This document shows positions 1 to 11,458 of a stretch of 64,000 bases of DNA, in pieces. The translations under genes and the position numbers were made by a program. The DNA is from Thinopyrum elongatum (lineage: Eukaryota; Streptophyta; Magnoliopsida; Poales; Poaceae), in assembly GCA_011799875.1 (NCBI GenBank), contig CM022302.1, forward strand, positions 307,531,048 through 307,595,047, written 5' to 3'. The notes beneath the pieces are model-generated. The model saw only the letters and a list, made by a program, of their open reading frames with translations. It did not search any database and had not been told where the DNA came from. Each line of letters starts with the position of its first letter. Position 1 is the first letter of the stretch.

Positions 1-731
1 ATCCAGTGTTTCTATTCTGAATACCAGGCAGTTGGCTTGGCTTGACTCTTGCTGAATTGGGATTATTGGGTATTATCCCAGTTGTATGCTGGTCTTCTTG
101 ACGGCACATGCGGATGGATCCAGTCGGAATGAGGTAACAGAACCGACAAGAGAAACAAAACCCGCGAAAACCAAAAAGCAAATAAAGCTCAAATGTTGCG
201 GTCCTTACACACGTGGCCAAGGATCCACTAGTATAACTTGTATAGCGCTCTCGATGTATCTCTAAGGATTTAGAAGTGAAACCACACAATGCTCCTGGTA
301 GCACTGGTGTCAAGCTCCTACTACTTCCTTAGGGAACATCACACTCTCGATGCAGGACCATAGCCAAAGTGGCTTAGTCAACGATCCTAAGGTTGTCGGG
401 GAAAGATAGAATTTATAAGCGTTTCCCAAAGGAAACTAGAGTTAAGAAGAGAAATGCCATGGCTAGCAAGCAGGGTAAGGATATCTGGTTTGCCTAGGGG
501 TTCAGGGCTCATTGGTCGCTGCCTGATGCGGTCATTTCGTACCGAAGGCAAAGGCCATGAGAGTTGGGGTCTGATGGAGCCAAAAACCTATGAGATTGCC
601 TTATGATCAATAGTAGCCGTGCCAGTTGGCAAAGATGGCTGAAATCCATCTGAGCTTTCTACTGAGCACAAGACAATGAATTCTGGCTAGGGGTAACCTA
701 TAGTCAGCCTGGCTGCTCTGATACCATCTGT
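1..731 (-). mobile_element. internal (leader) region of long-LTR retrotransposon 1
   Basis: This stretch lies just inside the LTR that ends at 732 when read on the minus strand, so it should be the untranslated leader after the primer-binding site. I see no credible coding frame in it. The element's gag and pol would lie to the left of the window. Assignment rests on the adjacent primer site and LTR end, not on protein similarity. Confidence 0.6.
715..726 (-). other. primer-binding site of LTR element 1
   Basis: Read on the minus strand this is TGGTATCAGAGC, the standard plant primer-binding site complementary to the 3' end of initiator methionine tRNA. It sits five bases beyond the LTR end at 732, which fixes the element's orientation as minus and marks this LTR as the 5' LTR. 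Confidence 0.85.
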
Positions 732-3224
732 TGTGGCGCCCCGCCTGATTACCACTGTAGCCAGACGGTCGCCACGCATACCAGCCCAGGAAATCACTCT
801 GGCATGCGTGCTTACAACAAGTATCATGAACACAGACATTTCTATTAAAGGATATGTAAGTCTTACATGATATCTTACAAGAGGTGATGGCAGCGGAAAA
901 GCTCTATCTAACGCAGCATGGTCTTGGTGCGTCTCCAATCCACAGGGATCTGACTGGGTTACTCTCCTAGCCCGCCAACGCTCCGGTTCCTCGTCGATGG
1001 ACGACGGATCCTTACGTGAACCTGGCCACATTGAAGGCTGCTGTGTACTTTTGAATGTACTCGCAAGCAAACCAAACTAACATATACACCAAGCAATGCA
1101 ATCCATGGCATTTAAGCATGCATTTGTTATTAGAGCAACATTAATTATCATGGTATAGCATACCTATCTAGCAATATTAATGATCATGTCATAACAAGTT
1201 TATTCTAGCAGGATAACTACTAAAATAAGATATGGTAAAGTAAAGCATATCAAGTAAATAATCCGTACACCGAACATTCTCATGATCCAATCTGATGTTG
1301 AACCAAATCCAATCCAAGACTTTCGGTCATCCGACCATCACTTTCATAGCCATTCCATGGCCAACATATCATATCCCTGACATCATCCGATGTCTATGCA
1401 TCTCCTTTGTAAGTCTGATAAACTTACTCTCTTACGGGTTGTCCAGCAATCCTCGGAATACTCATGAGTCGCTGAGTACCTCCGATCATAATACAAGTTC
1501 TTCCATCATTATTATTATTATGGTTGACTACCTAGAGAGGTCTGGACGGACTGTCCAATACCGTGGACGCGGCTATTCGAATAGATTTTACACTCTGCAG
1601 AGGTTGCGCACTTTACCCACACCATGGAGCACCTGACATCGTGATCCCATTCGGGTGGACCAGGTTTGCTCCAACGAAACCAGCCTAACCAGTGACTCCT
1701 CTACCGTACCACCGATAATCATACCCTCCCAGGGTCATTTCTTGGGTGGCCCCTGTGTCACCTTGTGACACCTGCCACCGTCGTGGACAACTAAACTGTC
1801 CTAAACGGGGACGCCGGCAAATAACTCAACTGGGCTCACAAGGTTATCGCCGCCTACCGGGCCAGGACAGCACACGCGCATAACCTTCCCTAGTTGGTGT
1901 ACCGATAAAAGAGCACGTGATCAGACAAAGTCAAGGCCGTCCCATACCGACAAATGTGGTTGCACGGATAAGTCCGGACAGGTGACTCTGGATCAACCGA
2001 CTAGGTTTAGTTTTAGCCATCATTTAGCAAGTATGGATATTCATCACAATAACTTAACATGGCGGTAACTATGTATGGGGTAAAAACTGTGGAAACATAA
2101 CTACCCATCTTCATATAACATCACAAGGAGTCATTAGTGCGATAATACGATGAGCAGTAGCAGGTAAAGTAAAAGACAGTATCTAAATAGCAGGAGTTTA
2201 ATTATTTCCTGTACCATCATATTCATTAATTAAACACGCAGGAATAACACAAAGCAATGCTTTAGGGCATATATCAGATGGTCGGCTTGCCTGGGGTCGA
2301 AGAATACTTCGGGAAGAAGTGCGGTAGCCTCGCAGGAACATCCGCCGGAAAAGATTCTCCCTCGGAGGGCTGGTAGAGGGCAAGGGCAAAATGGTCATTT
2401 TCAGAATGTGTCAACATTTTGAAAATGATCTTATCAGAACAGGCTCGATGAACTGAAGATGAGGGTGTTGGTTTCACCTGAATCAGAGTCACGAGCGAGA
2501 AGTTGTGGCCGTTCGTTGTTTAGGCATAAAAACAAACAAATTCTTTTCATTTTTGCCTTTAACCGGTGAACGTCCACTAAATAAGTATTTCGGCGCTGGG
2601 CTGGAAAAAGGGAAGGCGCCTTTCTGGAAATACATTTTCGCCGTGGTGGTCGTGTACTCTCCGGAGTACACTTCCACTTAAAAACGCTCGGGCCCGGGGT
2701 CAACACAGCTGTCTCAATGACGGGCGGGCCCTGCGGGCATTGACCCTCTCCTCCCCATTCCTTCTTCCACCCCGCGACTAGGCAGAGGAGGAGCGAGGCC
2801 GACGCGTGCCGGCGATGGCTCCTGACAGCACAGGCCATCTCCGGCTGAGGTTCAGCCACCGGCATGACCGGCGCGACTGGGCGCCTCCGCCAGGGAGCTT
2901 GGCCTTCTTCGGAGAGCAGCGGGGCCAGTGGAGACCTGGCCGCGGCGGACGGCGGCGAAGGGCGGCGGCTCTGCGGTGATGGCAGGGTTCCGGTGGGCTC
3001 TGCGGCTGGGAAAGGGCATGGGCGATCTCGCCTGAGAGTGGGGCAACTCATGGAGAGTTCGGTTGGGACGGGGAGGGGCTGGAGGTGGAGATTGGCGGCG
3101 GAGGCCGAGGCGAACTCCGGCTAAATTCTGGCACTGCCGAGGAGGACGCGGCCGGGCAAGCACGCTGTGGTGGACTAGAGGGGTGGTGAGGGAGGTTGAT
3201 GAGCTCGAGCGGTGTGGGGGTCGG

Positions 3225-3234
3225 CTATATATAG
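3225..3234 (-). promoter_or_regulatory. TATA box of LTR element 1
   Basis: The minus strand reads CTATATATAG inside a GC-rich context, as expected for the LTR promoter. The related LTR has CTATAAATAG at 30376-30385 in the corresponding GC-rich place. Transcription would run leftwards toward the primer site. Confidence 0.6.
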
Positions 3235-3379
3235 TCGAACGGCGGCGAGCCGATAAGGATGGCCGCGGGATGAGCTTCCCATGGTCCTGGAGCTCAGAGA
3301 CGATAGCTCTGGCTAGTGCGCGGTGTCGGGGAGTGGTACGGGCGAGCAGGGAAGCTAGCTGGTGCTTCGGGAAGGCTTG

Positions 3380-3384
3380 AGCGC
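3380..3384. repeat. target-site duplication (left) of the Gypsy element
   Basis: The bases agcgc directly precede the 5' LTR and recur directly after the 3' LTR at 16739-16743. A five-base duplication is what Ty3/Gypsy integrases produce, so the element is a single intact insertion into the older LTR. Confidence 0.92.
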
Positions 3385-3564
3385 TGTCGGTGTACTAAGT
3401 ATTGGGCCACTAGTACCCCGTACTTGTGCACGGGCAGTTGTAGCCATCCTCGCGGCAAGGCTTGCCGGGAACAGCTCGAGGTCGATTCAAGCCATCAAGG
3501 AAATCTTCAAGTCAGAGATCTGAGGATCAGCAGATAAGCAAAGCTGGAATTCGAAGGCCAGCTT

Positions 3565-3700
3565 CCCCGGCAAGATCCTTGCCGGGATGGCCTGTGGAGC
3601 CCGGCAAGACTCGGCGCCCGGCAAGCCCTGGCGCCCGGCAAGGCTTGGCGCCCGGCAAGGCCTGGCGCCCGGCAAGGTTTGGTGCCCGGCAAGGATCGGC
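3565..3700 (+). repeat. CCGGCAAG palindrome and six-unit 17-bp tandem array in the 5' LTR
   Basis: An inverted repeat (CCCCGGCAAG, three bases, CTTGCCGGG) at 3565-3586 is followed by six 17-bp units starting GCCCGGCAAG at 3599, 3616, 3633, 3650, 3667 and 3684. The 3' LTR has five units starting at 16080. The array sits upstream of the TATA box, in the U3 region. Confidence 0.9.
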
Positions 3701-3986
3701 GCCTGGCGAGATTCCGCCACTGTGCCACCGCTTCGGCACAGTAACAAGTCTGACATTCTGGGTCCTTCCCTGGATGCGTGGCGACGTGCCAGTGGAGGAG
3801 AGCTTAAGCAGTGCTGATGGGATAGCCCCTTTTTCCATCCCGAAGAAAGTGAGGACACCTAAACAGACACCTCACGGTGCATTAAATGCGCTTGTCCTAA
3901 TCCGTCAGGGGTTAGGTATGATACCCTGTAGCTACTTTACACCTCAATGTATGTACATTTTGCCACTGTGGAGACCCCTTTGAGCA

Positions 3987-3995
3987 TATAAAAGG
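3987..3995 (+). promoter_or_regulatory. TATA box of the Gypsy 5' LTR
   Basis: TATAAAAGG lies about 290 bases before the LTR end and is repeated in the 3' LTR at 16451-16460 with one extra A. It is a standard core promoter for the element's genomic RNA. Confidence 0.75.
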
Positions 3996-4277
3996 AGGCC
4001 CAAGGCAACTGCTACAGAGGGAAAGAACTTCTGGCCCATTCTGCATGCGTAGCTGCTCTTTGAACGTACTGTTCATTGCGAGCGCTCCTGAAGGCTGGGC
4101 TCAAGAACATCAATAAGAACACAAAGCAGGAGTAGGGTTTTACGCTGATTAGCGTCCCGAACCTGGGTAAAAACTTCCCGCATCGATCACTGGTTCTGCT
4201 CTTTGCGTATACCTCTCCCCCCGCCGAATCGTAAAGGGGTCTCTCGGGATCCCATAGGTGTCGTACCCCGACATCTC

Positions 4278-4295
4278 TGGCGCGCCAGGTAGGGG
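4278..4295 (+). other. primer-binding site of the Gypsy element
   Basis: TGGCGCGCCAGGTAGGGG begins four bases after the 5' LTR end. This position and the TGG start are as expected for a primer-binding site. The tRNA partner was not worked out from sequence. Confidence 0.7.
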
Positions 4296-4360
4296 GATTG
4301 CAGGTTGCGTGAACCTGATCTGGTGATCGGCGCCTTAGTTTCTTCATCATCTTCACCATC

Positions 4361-7255
4361 ATGCCACACAAGAAGAAGAGCGCTGCGACAGTGCAACCGT
4401 CCGCGTCCGTTTTGCCTACACCTTCGCGTACTAGTGACGGCGTGGGTGCAGAAGAAAGAGGACTAGAACCCCCACGGCGTTCTGGTGATCCGAGCCAAGC
4501 GAGCGGTATTGTTCGCAGTGGCAGTGGTAACCTGCATGCCGCTGGATCTAGAGATGGCGCTGTGTTGCCTACGGGTGGCACAACGATCTTGAGAGATCGA
4601 AGGGCGCCTGCTGGAGCTCCCGCGCCAGCCCAAGCCTCACGACCTACGCAGGTCATGCATGATGGGTGATATCATGGCGCTGGTGGTTCAGGGTGTCCCC
4701 ATGAAAAGGTTTCTGCGCATAGATCCCAAGATGCGCGGGACCAACATGCACACCAAGCTGCCGGCGGAGGTGGCGCACGGTCGCGTGACCGTGGTGGTGC
4801 TCCTTCTAACATGGTTAGGAGTCAGAGCACCTCACGTACCTCGCACTTGTCGCCGCCACCTACGCCAGCGGAAGCCTTGGCACGTGCGCAGCTGCTCCTC
4901 GATTTTCCTCCTGCCCCGGAGAAGATGGAGGAGTGGCGAGCTACCATCCAGAGCCTCATCGGCTTCGCCAACAAAGATGGACCGCAAGAGGCAGGGCCCT
5001 CGCAGCGGAGGCCCATCGATCCGGCGCGAGCCGATGTAGAGAAAACCGGAGGTGGTGCAACCACAGTGCACTCCCCTCCACGGCACCAGCGGCGGCCGAC
5101 AACTCAGCAAGTCGACCGCCATGAAGAAGTTTCCACGGCGTAGTCCGATCCACGGATGCGCCGCGATCAACGTCAAGTTCTCCAGGAGCGAGGCAAGGAG
5201 GACACTCGAACTACCATCGAGCGGCGACAGAAAGCGCGCTATCAGTCTGATAAGTGCGCGGGGCCGGCTGTTGACGAGCCTGCGCCAGGGGACATAGGAG
5301 ACTTGCCTTATGAGGTAGGGACTCCAGCGTTTACCCGAGAGCTGCGGCATGTCCGGTGGCCCAATTCCCGAACCTTCAAGCCAGAGGTCCCGGAGAAGTA
5401 TGACGGAAAGACCCATCCCTCGGAGTTCCTGAGCATCTACACCATTGCGGTGCAGGCTGTCGGGGGCCGAGATGACAAGATACTTGCCAACTACTTCCCG
5501 TTGGTGCTCAAGCCCAACGTCAGGTCGTGGTTGATGCATGTGCTGAAGAATTCTATTTCTTCCTGGTCAGATTTGTGCCATCAGTTTGTTGGCGCATTCG
5601 TTGGAGGCCACCAAGCTCCTGGCCAAGAGAGCAATTTGCACATCATACCTCAGAAGGAGGGCGAGTCCCTGCGCAAGTTTATCCAGAGATTTAGCCAGGT
5701 GCAGTACAATATTCCTGACGTTCATCCTGCCGCTGTTGTTAGCGCGTTCCATCAGAACGTGCGTAACCGCAAAATGCGGGAAGAGCTGGCAATGAACAAA
5801 GTCAGGAGTATCGCCGAGCTTTACGCTCTGGCCGACAAGTGCACTTGAGCTGAAGAGGGGAGGAAACTTCCTGGTGAGGCTGTTGGCGCGGCGGGCGAGT
5901 CCGAAGATGAAGACGCCGCGGCCCCGGCAAGGAAAGGCCAGCGGCGGAACAGGAAGCGCGGAGGCAAGGCCATGCTTGCTGTCGAGGAATTCGACAACCC
6001 CGGCGCCGCCAAGAAGGCCAAGGTTGGTGACCCCAGCAAGAATCTTGCCGGGTGCCCTTCCTGTCAGGCCTTGGCGGCTGCCGACAAGTCGGAGAACTCC
6101 GGCAAGCAGTATTGCAAGATCCATCACACCAAGGGCCACGATCTCCAGAACTGCCGGCAAGTCGAGCAGCTTGCCGAGAAGCAGAGAGCCGAATACGAGA
6201 GGCGATATAAGGAGAAGGCCCAAGATGGTGCTGAGGGGTCCGGCAAGAAGTGTGGTGGCGAAGGAGGTCACCGCGGCAAGGCCAAGCAGCAGAAAGATCG
6301 GCCCGCTCGGGGCCGAGACAAAGAAGGAGATGATGATGAGGAAGATGGTGAATCCAGTGAGCAAGAATTCCAGAAGGCTACGGAGGCCATGTGCATTGAT
6401 GGGGGTGCCTCACTACATTCATCCCACCGCCAACTCAAGCAGTGGGTGCGGGAGGTCAATGCGGCAGAGCCATCCCCAGATGCGTGTAGGCCCCTGAAGT
6501 GGTCCAGCATGCCTATCATCTTTGACGCCGAGGATCACCCTGATCGCACAACTGCGGTCGGGTGCTTGCCATTGTTGGTTTCGCCGACAATTCGCAACCT
6601 CAAGGTGACGAAGATGTTAGTTGACGGCGGGGCCAGCCAAAATTTAATCTCACCGGATGTGCTCAGAAAGCTTCAGATTCCCGACGAGGACCTCGAGGAA
6701 ACGGGTACGTTTCAAGGGGTCAACCCGGGAAGAACCCAGCCTAAGGGCAAGATTACGCTGCCGGTAACATTTGGCAGCGAGCTTAACTTCAGGACCGAGA
6801 AGGTGGTGTTTGATGTCGCCAAGATCCCCATGTCATATAATGGGATCCTTGGTCGGCCAGCGCTGGCTAAGTTTATGGCGGCATCACACTACGCGTACAA
6901 CGTCTTGAAGATGCCTGGGCCGTTGAGCGTCATCACTATCCATTCTGATAAGAAGGATGCGCTCATCTGTGCCGATCAACTTTACCGGGAAGCAGTTGCA
7001 GCACCTGCCGTCAAGGCATCTGCTCCTGCCGCTGGAACTCCCGGGGGGAAGAAGAAGACCGGCAAGAACCTTGGCGCGAACTCCGGCAAGCGCACCTCCT
7101 CGGAGTGCTGTGCTTCCGTCGAGGACGTACCAGAGAGTTCCACCGGCAAGAACAAGAAGTCCAAGGCTGCTCCGCCGGAAACCAAGAAGGTGCCTGCTAG
7201 GGAGGACGGAACTGGGGGAACTTTCACCATAAGTTCCACCCTAGATGACAAATAG
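4361..7255 (+). pseudogene. gag-pro: Gypsy gag and aspartic protease, broken by in-frame stops
   Basis: A single frame runs from the ATG at 4361. It is interrupted by TGA at 4667-4669, TAG at 5141-5143 and TGA at 5846-5848, and ends at TAG 7253-7255. The first third is low-complexity and rich in Pro, Ala and Arg. The part at 5300-5845 is the retrotransposon gag capsid domain (segments such as YDGKTHPSEFLSIY and ESLRKFIQRFSQVQYNIP). A short Cys/His motif follows near 6115 (CKIHHTKGHDLQNC), the Tat counterpart of a zinc knuckle. The protease lies near 6600-6870, with the active-site segment LVDGGASQNLI and the flap-like NGILGRPAL. Downstream RT continues in the same frame after the 7253 stop, so gag to integrase was once one polyprotein. 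Start choice: first ATG after the leader, in frame with everything downstream. Confidence 0.9.
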
Positions 7256-10200
7256 GAAAGCGCGCTCATTGCTTTCCTGCGGGTGAATGTCGACGTGTTT
7301 GCATGGCAACCGTCTGACATCCCCGGTGTTCCCAGGAAGGTAATTGAGCACCACCTTGCTGTCTGTCCTCATGCGCGGCCCGTCAAGCAAAGGGTCAGGA
7401 AGCAAGCCTTGGAGCGGCAAGAATTCATTGCCGAAGAAATTAAGAAGCTGGAGGCGGCAGGACTGGTCAAAGGAGTACTTCACCCAACCTGGTTGGCCAA
7501 TCCGGTTGTATTGCGGAAAGCGAATGGAAAATGGAGGCTTTGTATTGATTATACAGATATCAATAAAGCTTGTCCAAAAGATCCTTTTCCCTTGCCGCGC
7601 ATCGACCAGATTGTGGATGCCACCGCTGGTTGTGATCTCCTGTCCTTCCTTGATGCCTATTCAGGGTATCATCAGATTTTTATGGCAAAAGAAGATGAAG
7701 AGAAGACCGCCTTTATCACCCCATGTGGTACGTATTGTTTTATACGAATGCCTTTTGGGTTGAAAACTGCTGGTTCAACATTTGCTAGAGCAATCCAGAT
7801 TGGTTTTGAGCCACAACTCCATAGAAATATGGAGGCGTATATGGATGATATAGTGGTCAAAACCAAAGACAAAGCAACGCTCATTCAAGACTTAGAAGAA
7901 ACATTTGCAAACTTGCGCAAGATCAATTTGAAGCTCAATCCTGAGAAGTGCGTGTTCGGTGTTCCTTCTGGCAAGCTCCTCAGATTCTTTGTATCTTGCC
8001 GGGGGATCGAAGCGAACCCCGACAAGATCAAAGCTATTGAGCAAATTGAAGCGCCAAGACGCGTCGAAGATGTGCGTCGTCTTGCCGGCTGTGTTGCTGC
8101 TCTAAGCAGGTTTATTTCCAAATCTGCTGAGCACGCCCTGCCCTTCTTCAAAATTTTGAAGAAGGCAGGTCCAATGAAATGGACTCCGGAGGCGGAGGCT
8201 GCGCTGCAAGATTTGAAGAAATACCTTTCTTCTTCGCCGATGCTAGTCGCGCCTAAACCACAAGAGCCATTGTTGTTGTATCTGGCAGCAACAAATCAAG
8301 TGGTTAGCGCTGCGCTAGTGGCGCAGAGAGAAGCTGATGAGGAAGCAACGCCAGTGGCAGGACCGCCAAATGACACGGCAAGATCTTCCCCGGCAAGGGT
8401 TGATCCCGGCAAGACAGGATCTGCGCAAACAAAAGAACCCGTGCAGAAGAAGAAGGTGGTGCAGCGCCCAGTTTATTTTGTCAGCTCTCTTTTACAAGGA
8501 GCTAGGTCAAGATATTCTGGTGTGCAGAAGTTGCTTTTCGGCCTCCTTATGGCCTCGAGGAAGCTGCGCCATTATTTTCAAGCACATGAGATCACCGTCA
8601 TCACTTGCTTTCCGTTGCAACGGATTTTGCAAAATCCAGAGGCAACCGACAGGATCATGGAGTGGGTGTTGGAGTTGTCCAGCTTTGGCCTTAAGTTCGA
8701 AAGCACTTCGACGATTCAGAGCAGGGCCTTGGCGGAGTTCATTGCAGAATGGACCCCAATGCCAGACGAAGAAGTTCAAGAAACAACTCTCCCTCGCAAG
8801 GAAATCGATCAGCAATGGGTTATGTACTTTGACGGGGCTTTCTCGCTGCAAGGCGCCGGTGCTGGCGTGCTGCTTGTCGCACCCACCGGAGAGCACCTCA
8901 AGTACGTAGTTCAAATGCACTTTCCCCGGGAGAGTTCAACCAACAACACTTCAGAATACGAGGGTTTGCTTGCCGGTCTCAGGATCGTGGCAGACCTTGG
9001 TATCAGAAAGCTCATCATCAAAGGCGATTCACAACTTGTCGTCAGGCAAGTTAACAAGAGTTATCAAAGCCCATTAATGCAGGCCTACGTAGATGAAGTG
9101 AGGAAATTGGAAGAGCGCTTTGACGGTCTCCAAATGGAGCACGTTCCTCGTGCCGAGAACAATATTGCTGACGACCTGTCAAAGCGTGCCGCCCTCAAGT
9201 TGCCTGTGGAACCAGGAACTTTTGCGCTCCAATTAACTCAACCATCCGTGGCGCCATCGATGCGACAAGAAAAGAGAAGAAAGTTGAACTCTGGCCAGTA
9301 CTTCCCGGCAGAGCTCTCCGGAGCCGCCGGCAAGGAAGTTGCCGGGATCGACACGCCTGCCGGGGAACAACAGGCTCTGGCAGGGCCTCAGGCCCTTTCT
9401 GTCGAGACAAACGTTCCCCCGGCAGAGGAGATTCCTTTAGTCCTAGTTGTCGAGCCTCAGGCTCTAGCATGGGCAAAGCACATTGTCCATTTCCTTCAGA
9501 CAGGTGAACTCCCTGAGGAACAAGAAGAAGCGGAGAGAGTATCCCGTCGGCCTGTTATGTACAAGTTCGTCGACGACGTCCTGTACAGAAAGAGACCAAA
9601 CGGTGTGAAATTGAAGTGCATTCCTCGGGAGGATGGACTAGAGCTGTTGGCGGAGATACATGGGGGCATATGTGGCTCTCACATAGGGTCAAGAGCGCTT
9701 GCCGGGAAAGCATTCCGGCAAGGTTTCTTTTGGCCTACCGCCCTCCAGGATGCAACTGCACTAGTAACCAAGTGTGAAGCGTGCCAGTTTCATTCGAAGA
9801 AATTACATCAGCCAGCTCAAGCTCTTCAGACAATCCCTCTCTCCTGGCCATTTTCGGTCTGGGGGCTCGACATACTGGGCCCTTTCCCCCGTGCTACCGG
9901 GGGCTTTGAGTACTTGTACATTGCTATCGACAAGTTCACAAAGTGGCCGGAGGTGGAAGGTGACAGCGCAGTCAGCTGTCAGGTTCTTCAAGGGGATTGT
10001 TTGCCGTTTCGGTGTGCCCAACAGGATCATCATCGACAACGGCACGCAGTTCACAAGTTGCACCTTCATGCAGTACGTCCAAGACCTTGGCGGCATGATT
10101 TGTTTTGCCTCTGTTGCTCACCAAAGAAGCAACGGCCAAGCGGGGAGGGCCAATGCTGAAGTGCTGCGCGGTCTCAGGACCAGAACATTCGACAAGCTAA

Positions 10201-10694
10201 AAAAGTGCGGAAGACGCTGGATTGATGAGTTGCCGGCGGTTCTTTGGTCAATCAGAACGACACCAAATCGAGCCACCGGCCAGACGCCCTTCGCTCTAGT
10301 CTATGGAGCGGAAGCAGTTCTCCCCACGGAACTCATATACGGATCTCCTCGAGTGCTCGCTTATGATGAGCTCGAGCAAGAGCAACTGCGGCAAGATGAC
10401 GCTATGCTCCTTGAGGAGAATCATCTTCAGGCTGCTGTGCGAGCTGCACGCTACCAGCAAGCTTTGCGCCGCTACCATAGCCGCAAAGTTCATGCCCGAA
10501 GCCTTGATGAAGGCGACCTTGTTCTTCGATGGATTCAGTCCGCCAAGAATTCAAACAAGTTGACGCCAAAGTGGGAAGGCCCTTATCGGGTAGTACGAGT
10601 CACTAGGCCTAGCCCTGTCCGCCTGGAGACCGAAGATGGCATTCCAGTGTGTAATTCCTGGAATATCGAACATCTTCGCAAGTTCTACCCATAA
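7256..10694 (+). pseudogene. pol: Gypsy pol: RT, RNase H, archaeal-type RNase H, integrase; frameshifted
   Basis: The open stretch 7283-10159 carries reverse transcriptase (LDAYSGYHQ near 7650, YMDD at about 7840), the usual RNase H, then a second RNase H (YFDGAF, SEYEGL, KGDSQLV and NNIADDL supply its acidic residues), which is the Tat-lineage mark. Integrase follows: an HHCC zinc domain ending CEACQ near 9780 and the first catalytic Asp in WGLDILGPF near 9860. A one-base frame change near 9950 moves the rest into another frame, which runs to the stop at 10694 (second Asp in IIDNGTQF; C-terminal WEGPYRVV). The third catalytic position, normally Glu in NGQAER, is GGG (Gly) at 10143-10145. No chromodomain is seen, as expected for Tat. 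Confidence 0.92.
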
Positions 10695-11458
10695 GGCGCA
10701 GTTGCCGGGGGCTCCTGGCAACCACCTTTTTGTACAAGTCTTGCCGGCAAGGCATGTGATCCTTTGTATAAAGCCAGGCGCAGACCCTGAGCACAGATGA
10801 ATAAATTTAAGTGTTGTACATTCCCTTATTGATTCCAATGTTCATATTTATATATATGCATGTTTATCTAAGATATTGTATGACACCTGATCCCGGTAAG
10901 TTCTAACGAACCGCCAAGGTTTCATGCCTTTATTTTCTCTTCTTTCTTTTTCTCAAAAGATAGAAGGATTCCTCGCGTGCACATTTGCCGGGGGGGATGG
11001 GGGATATGAATACCAGTTGGCGACGTTCAGAATCGACGCTTGCCGGAGGAAGAACAAAGACAGGAAGCTAAGCCTTAAAAACTCAGAGCAAGTTTTTCTT
11101 TTATTACAAAGTTATTTCCTTGGACGATTCCGACTCTTGTATGGAAAATCTACACGCGAAGGAACCCTTGTTGTAATCGGTCGCGCCCTTATTTTGTTTC
11201 GAGCCCGCTCAGCGATTTAAGTGGCTGCACTGAGAACACCAAGGAGTCTTGCCGGCCGCTGCGCCTCCAGCAGGCTGCTGAAGTCCCGCACCCAGCGCTC
11301 GCGGCAGGTTGCGCGCCGGCAAGTTTTTCAATAAGCGTAGGGTGAACTCCATACATAAAGGAATCAGACAAGGAAAGTAACAAGCATGAGCCTAAACATA
11401 GTCAAATTGTATTACATCCATGACTTGCCGCAATTCTAACTTGAGACTTGATTGTCTT
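10695..11458. other. non-coding spacer between pol and the antisense gene
   Basis: No coding frame is supported. It contains several CTTGCCGG words shared with the rest of the element. It must hold the 3' ends of the two converging transcripts, but no signal can be placed confidently. Confidence 0.6.

Larger units (their letters stand above)
3385..4273 (+). repeat. 5' LTR of the Gypsy element (889 bp)
   Basis: It starts TGTCGGTGTAC and ends CCCCGACA. It matches the 3' LTR at 15866-16738 nearly base for base. The 16-bp length difference is accounted for by one missing 17-bp repeat unit and one extra A after the TATA box in the 3' copy. Confidence 0.95.

Noticed and set aside
1295..1636. 113-residue plus-strand ORF in LTR 1
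   Set aside because: Low-complexity composition, antisense to the element, and not conserved in LTR 2.
2434..3163. Long minus-strand ORFs in the GC-rich part of LTR 1
   Set aside because: They are Pro/Arg/Ser-rich, overlap in several frames, are not conserved in LTR 2, and lie in the promoter/leader region.
7253..7255. TAG between Gypsy protease and RT as programmed read-through
   Set aside because: Three other stops interrupt the same frame upstream and no read-through context is known for Tat elements, so mutation is the simpler explanation.
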